Source: Spirochaetota bacterium (GTDB lineage: Bacteria; Spirochaetota; UBA4802; UBA5550). Taken from it: a stretch of 33,538 nucleotides of DNA. This document shows positions 33,368 to 33,538 of this stretch, in pieces. Within the stretch, counting starts at the first letter, position 1; each line of letters begins with the position of its first letter. Both the position numbers and the translations under genes were made by a program. Below the pieces are notes generated by a model. That model worked only from the letters and a program-made list of their open reading frames with translations. It was not told the origin of the DNA and did no database searches. The stretch lies in assembly GCA_016929135.1 (NCBI GenBank), contig JAFGJK010000102.1, forward strand, positions 1 to 33,538, read 5' to 3'.

Positions 33368-33472
33368 TTGTCTCCAATCCATAATCTGAGTTCTGAACCT
33401 ACCGAAAAAAGTCACCATTTCATTCATGAAATCGTTATTACATATACAGTGCATTGACCGTAGCGATAGACG

Positions 33473-33538
33473 ATGTCACGACCCCGTCGCATATGCCAGC
33501 CCTTTCTGACCTACCATGTGATGTCCCGGTGCATCGAA
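33473..33538 (+). CDS. REP-associated/Y1 (IS200-like) transposase, N-terminus, cut by window edge
   Basis: From ATG at 33473 the frame runs to the right edge without a stop, giving 22 residues that begin MSRPRRI and contain LTYHVMSRCIE. This is the hallmark start of REP-associated tyrosine transposases (Y1/IS200-like HUH family), whose members read P-R-x near the start, then Y-H-V-M-x-R-x-I-E. The catalytic HUH and Tyr residues lie beyond the window. No Shine-Dalgarno is evident. Such enzymes act on single-stranded palindromic REP-like repeats, and repeat cores occur nearby and at 14.8-15.0 kb. Confidence 0.7.
   Translation, partial: MSRPRRICQPFLTYHVMSRCIE

Larger units (their letters stand above)
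32881..33472. other. Leader/promoter region of hydrogenase operon and transposase upstream region
   Basis: No credible gene in 592 bases. Next to the operon start are a GAGGAG ribosome-binding site and a long hairpin (32907-32944). Further upstream are a T8 run flanked by nested inverted repeats (TGATCC 32947-32952 with GGATCA 32972-32977), and GATCCT/AGGATC at 33070-33088. On the minus strand TATAAT stands at 33061-33056 but has no good -35 box. The rest is AT-rich and includes another repeat core (33356-33367) about 105 bases before the transposase start. Confidence 0.5.

Noticed and set aside
1..33538. CRISPR arrays, tRNA and rRNA genes
   Set aside because: No regularly spaced direct repeats of CRISPR type and no cloverleaf or rRNA signature sequence were recognised on reading the window.

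Overview
The window most likely comes from the chromosome of an anaerobic or facultative member of the Spirochaetota, related to the Leptospira lineage. The pointers are a clear homologue of the Leptospira major outer-membrane lipoprotein LipL32, a DUF115/Maf-type motility-associated protein, a spirochaete-style flagellar rod protein (FlgF), STAS and chemotaxis proteins, and GC-rich coding DNA broken by AT-rich intergenic patches. The membrane-bound [NiFe] hydrogenase operon implies fermentative or H2-evolving metabolism, unlike the aerobic leptospires. This assignment rests on protein resemblance only; no rRNA or other phylogenetic marker was read.

Layout. 1-623 is the 3' part of threonine synthase (+). 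634-5487 is a minus-strand run lepB, ftsI/PBP, maf (DUF115), combining protein export, septal or wall peptidoglycan synthesis and motility-associated glycosylation. 5637-7517 (+) is an XPB/Ssl2-N-domain protein without a helicase core. 7514-9106 (-) holds two unrecognised small proteins and a receiver-like coiled-coil protein. 9278-12683 (+) holds a lytic transglycosylase whose LysM domain is split by a frameshift in an A9 run, the LipL32 homologue with a near-consensus promoter and a terminator hairpin, and murA. 12765-14333 (-) is a six-TM methyl-accepting chemotaxis protein. 14334-15102 is gene-free, with an AT-rich island and repeats carrying the core GCTCTG[A/T]CCCCA. 15103-16479 (-) is a radical SAM enzyme, 16696-17532 (+) is flgF, and 17536-19295 (-) holds a STAS protein, a SanA/YdcF-like protein and an HD hydrolase.

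19309-32880 (-) is the most striking part. Read in transcription order it runs: molybdopterin oxidoreductase (formate-dehydrogenase-like), sulfhydrogenase-beta-like Fe-S protein, sulfhydrogenase-gamma-like FAD/NAD(P) protein, HycI protease, HyfB/HycC antiporter-like subunit, HycE large subunit, HycD, HycF, HycG, a response regulator, then a Cache sensor kinase and a receiver-kinase hybrid. This looks like a group 4 (energy-converting) hydrogenase in which a soluble NAD(P)H/Fe-S arm and a formate-dehydrogenase-like subunit replace the usual HycB/FdhF partner. The formate-dehydrogenase-like subunit has Gly where the catalytic Sec/Cys is expected, and the antiporter-like subunit has Gln at the usual TM5 Glu. 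Both suggest a divergent electron route and coupling mechanism. The linked two-component genes may control it.

32881-33538 holds the operon leader with a perfect 12-bp-arm hairpin, another repeat-core copy, and the first 22 codons of a REP-associated (Y1) transposase running off the right edge. That transposase gives a plausible source for the repeats near 14.8-15.0 kb.
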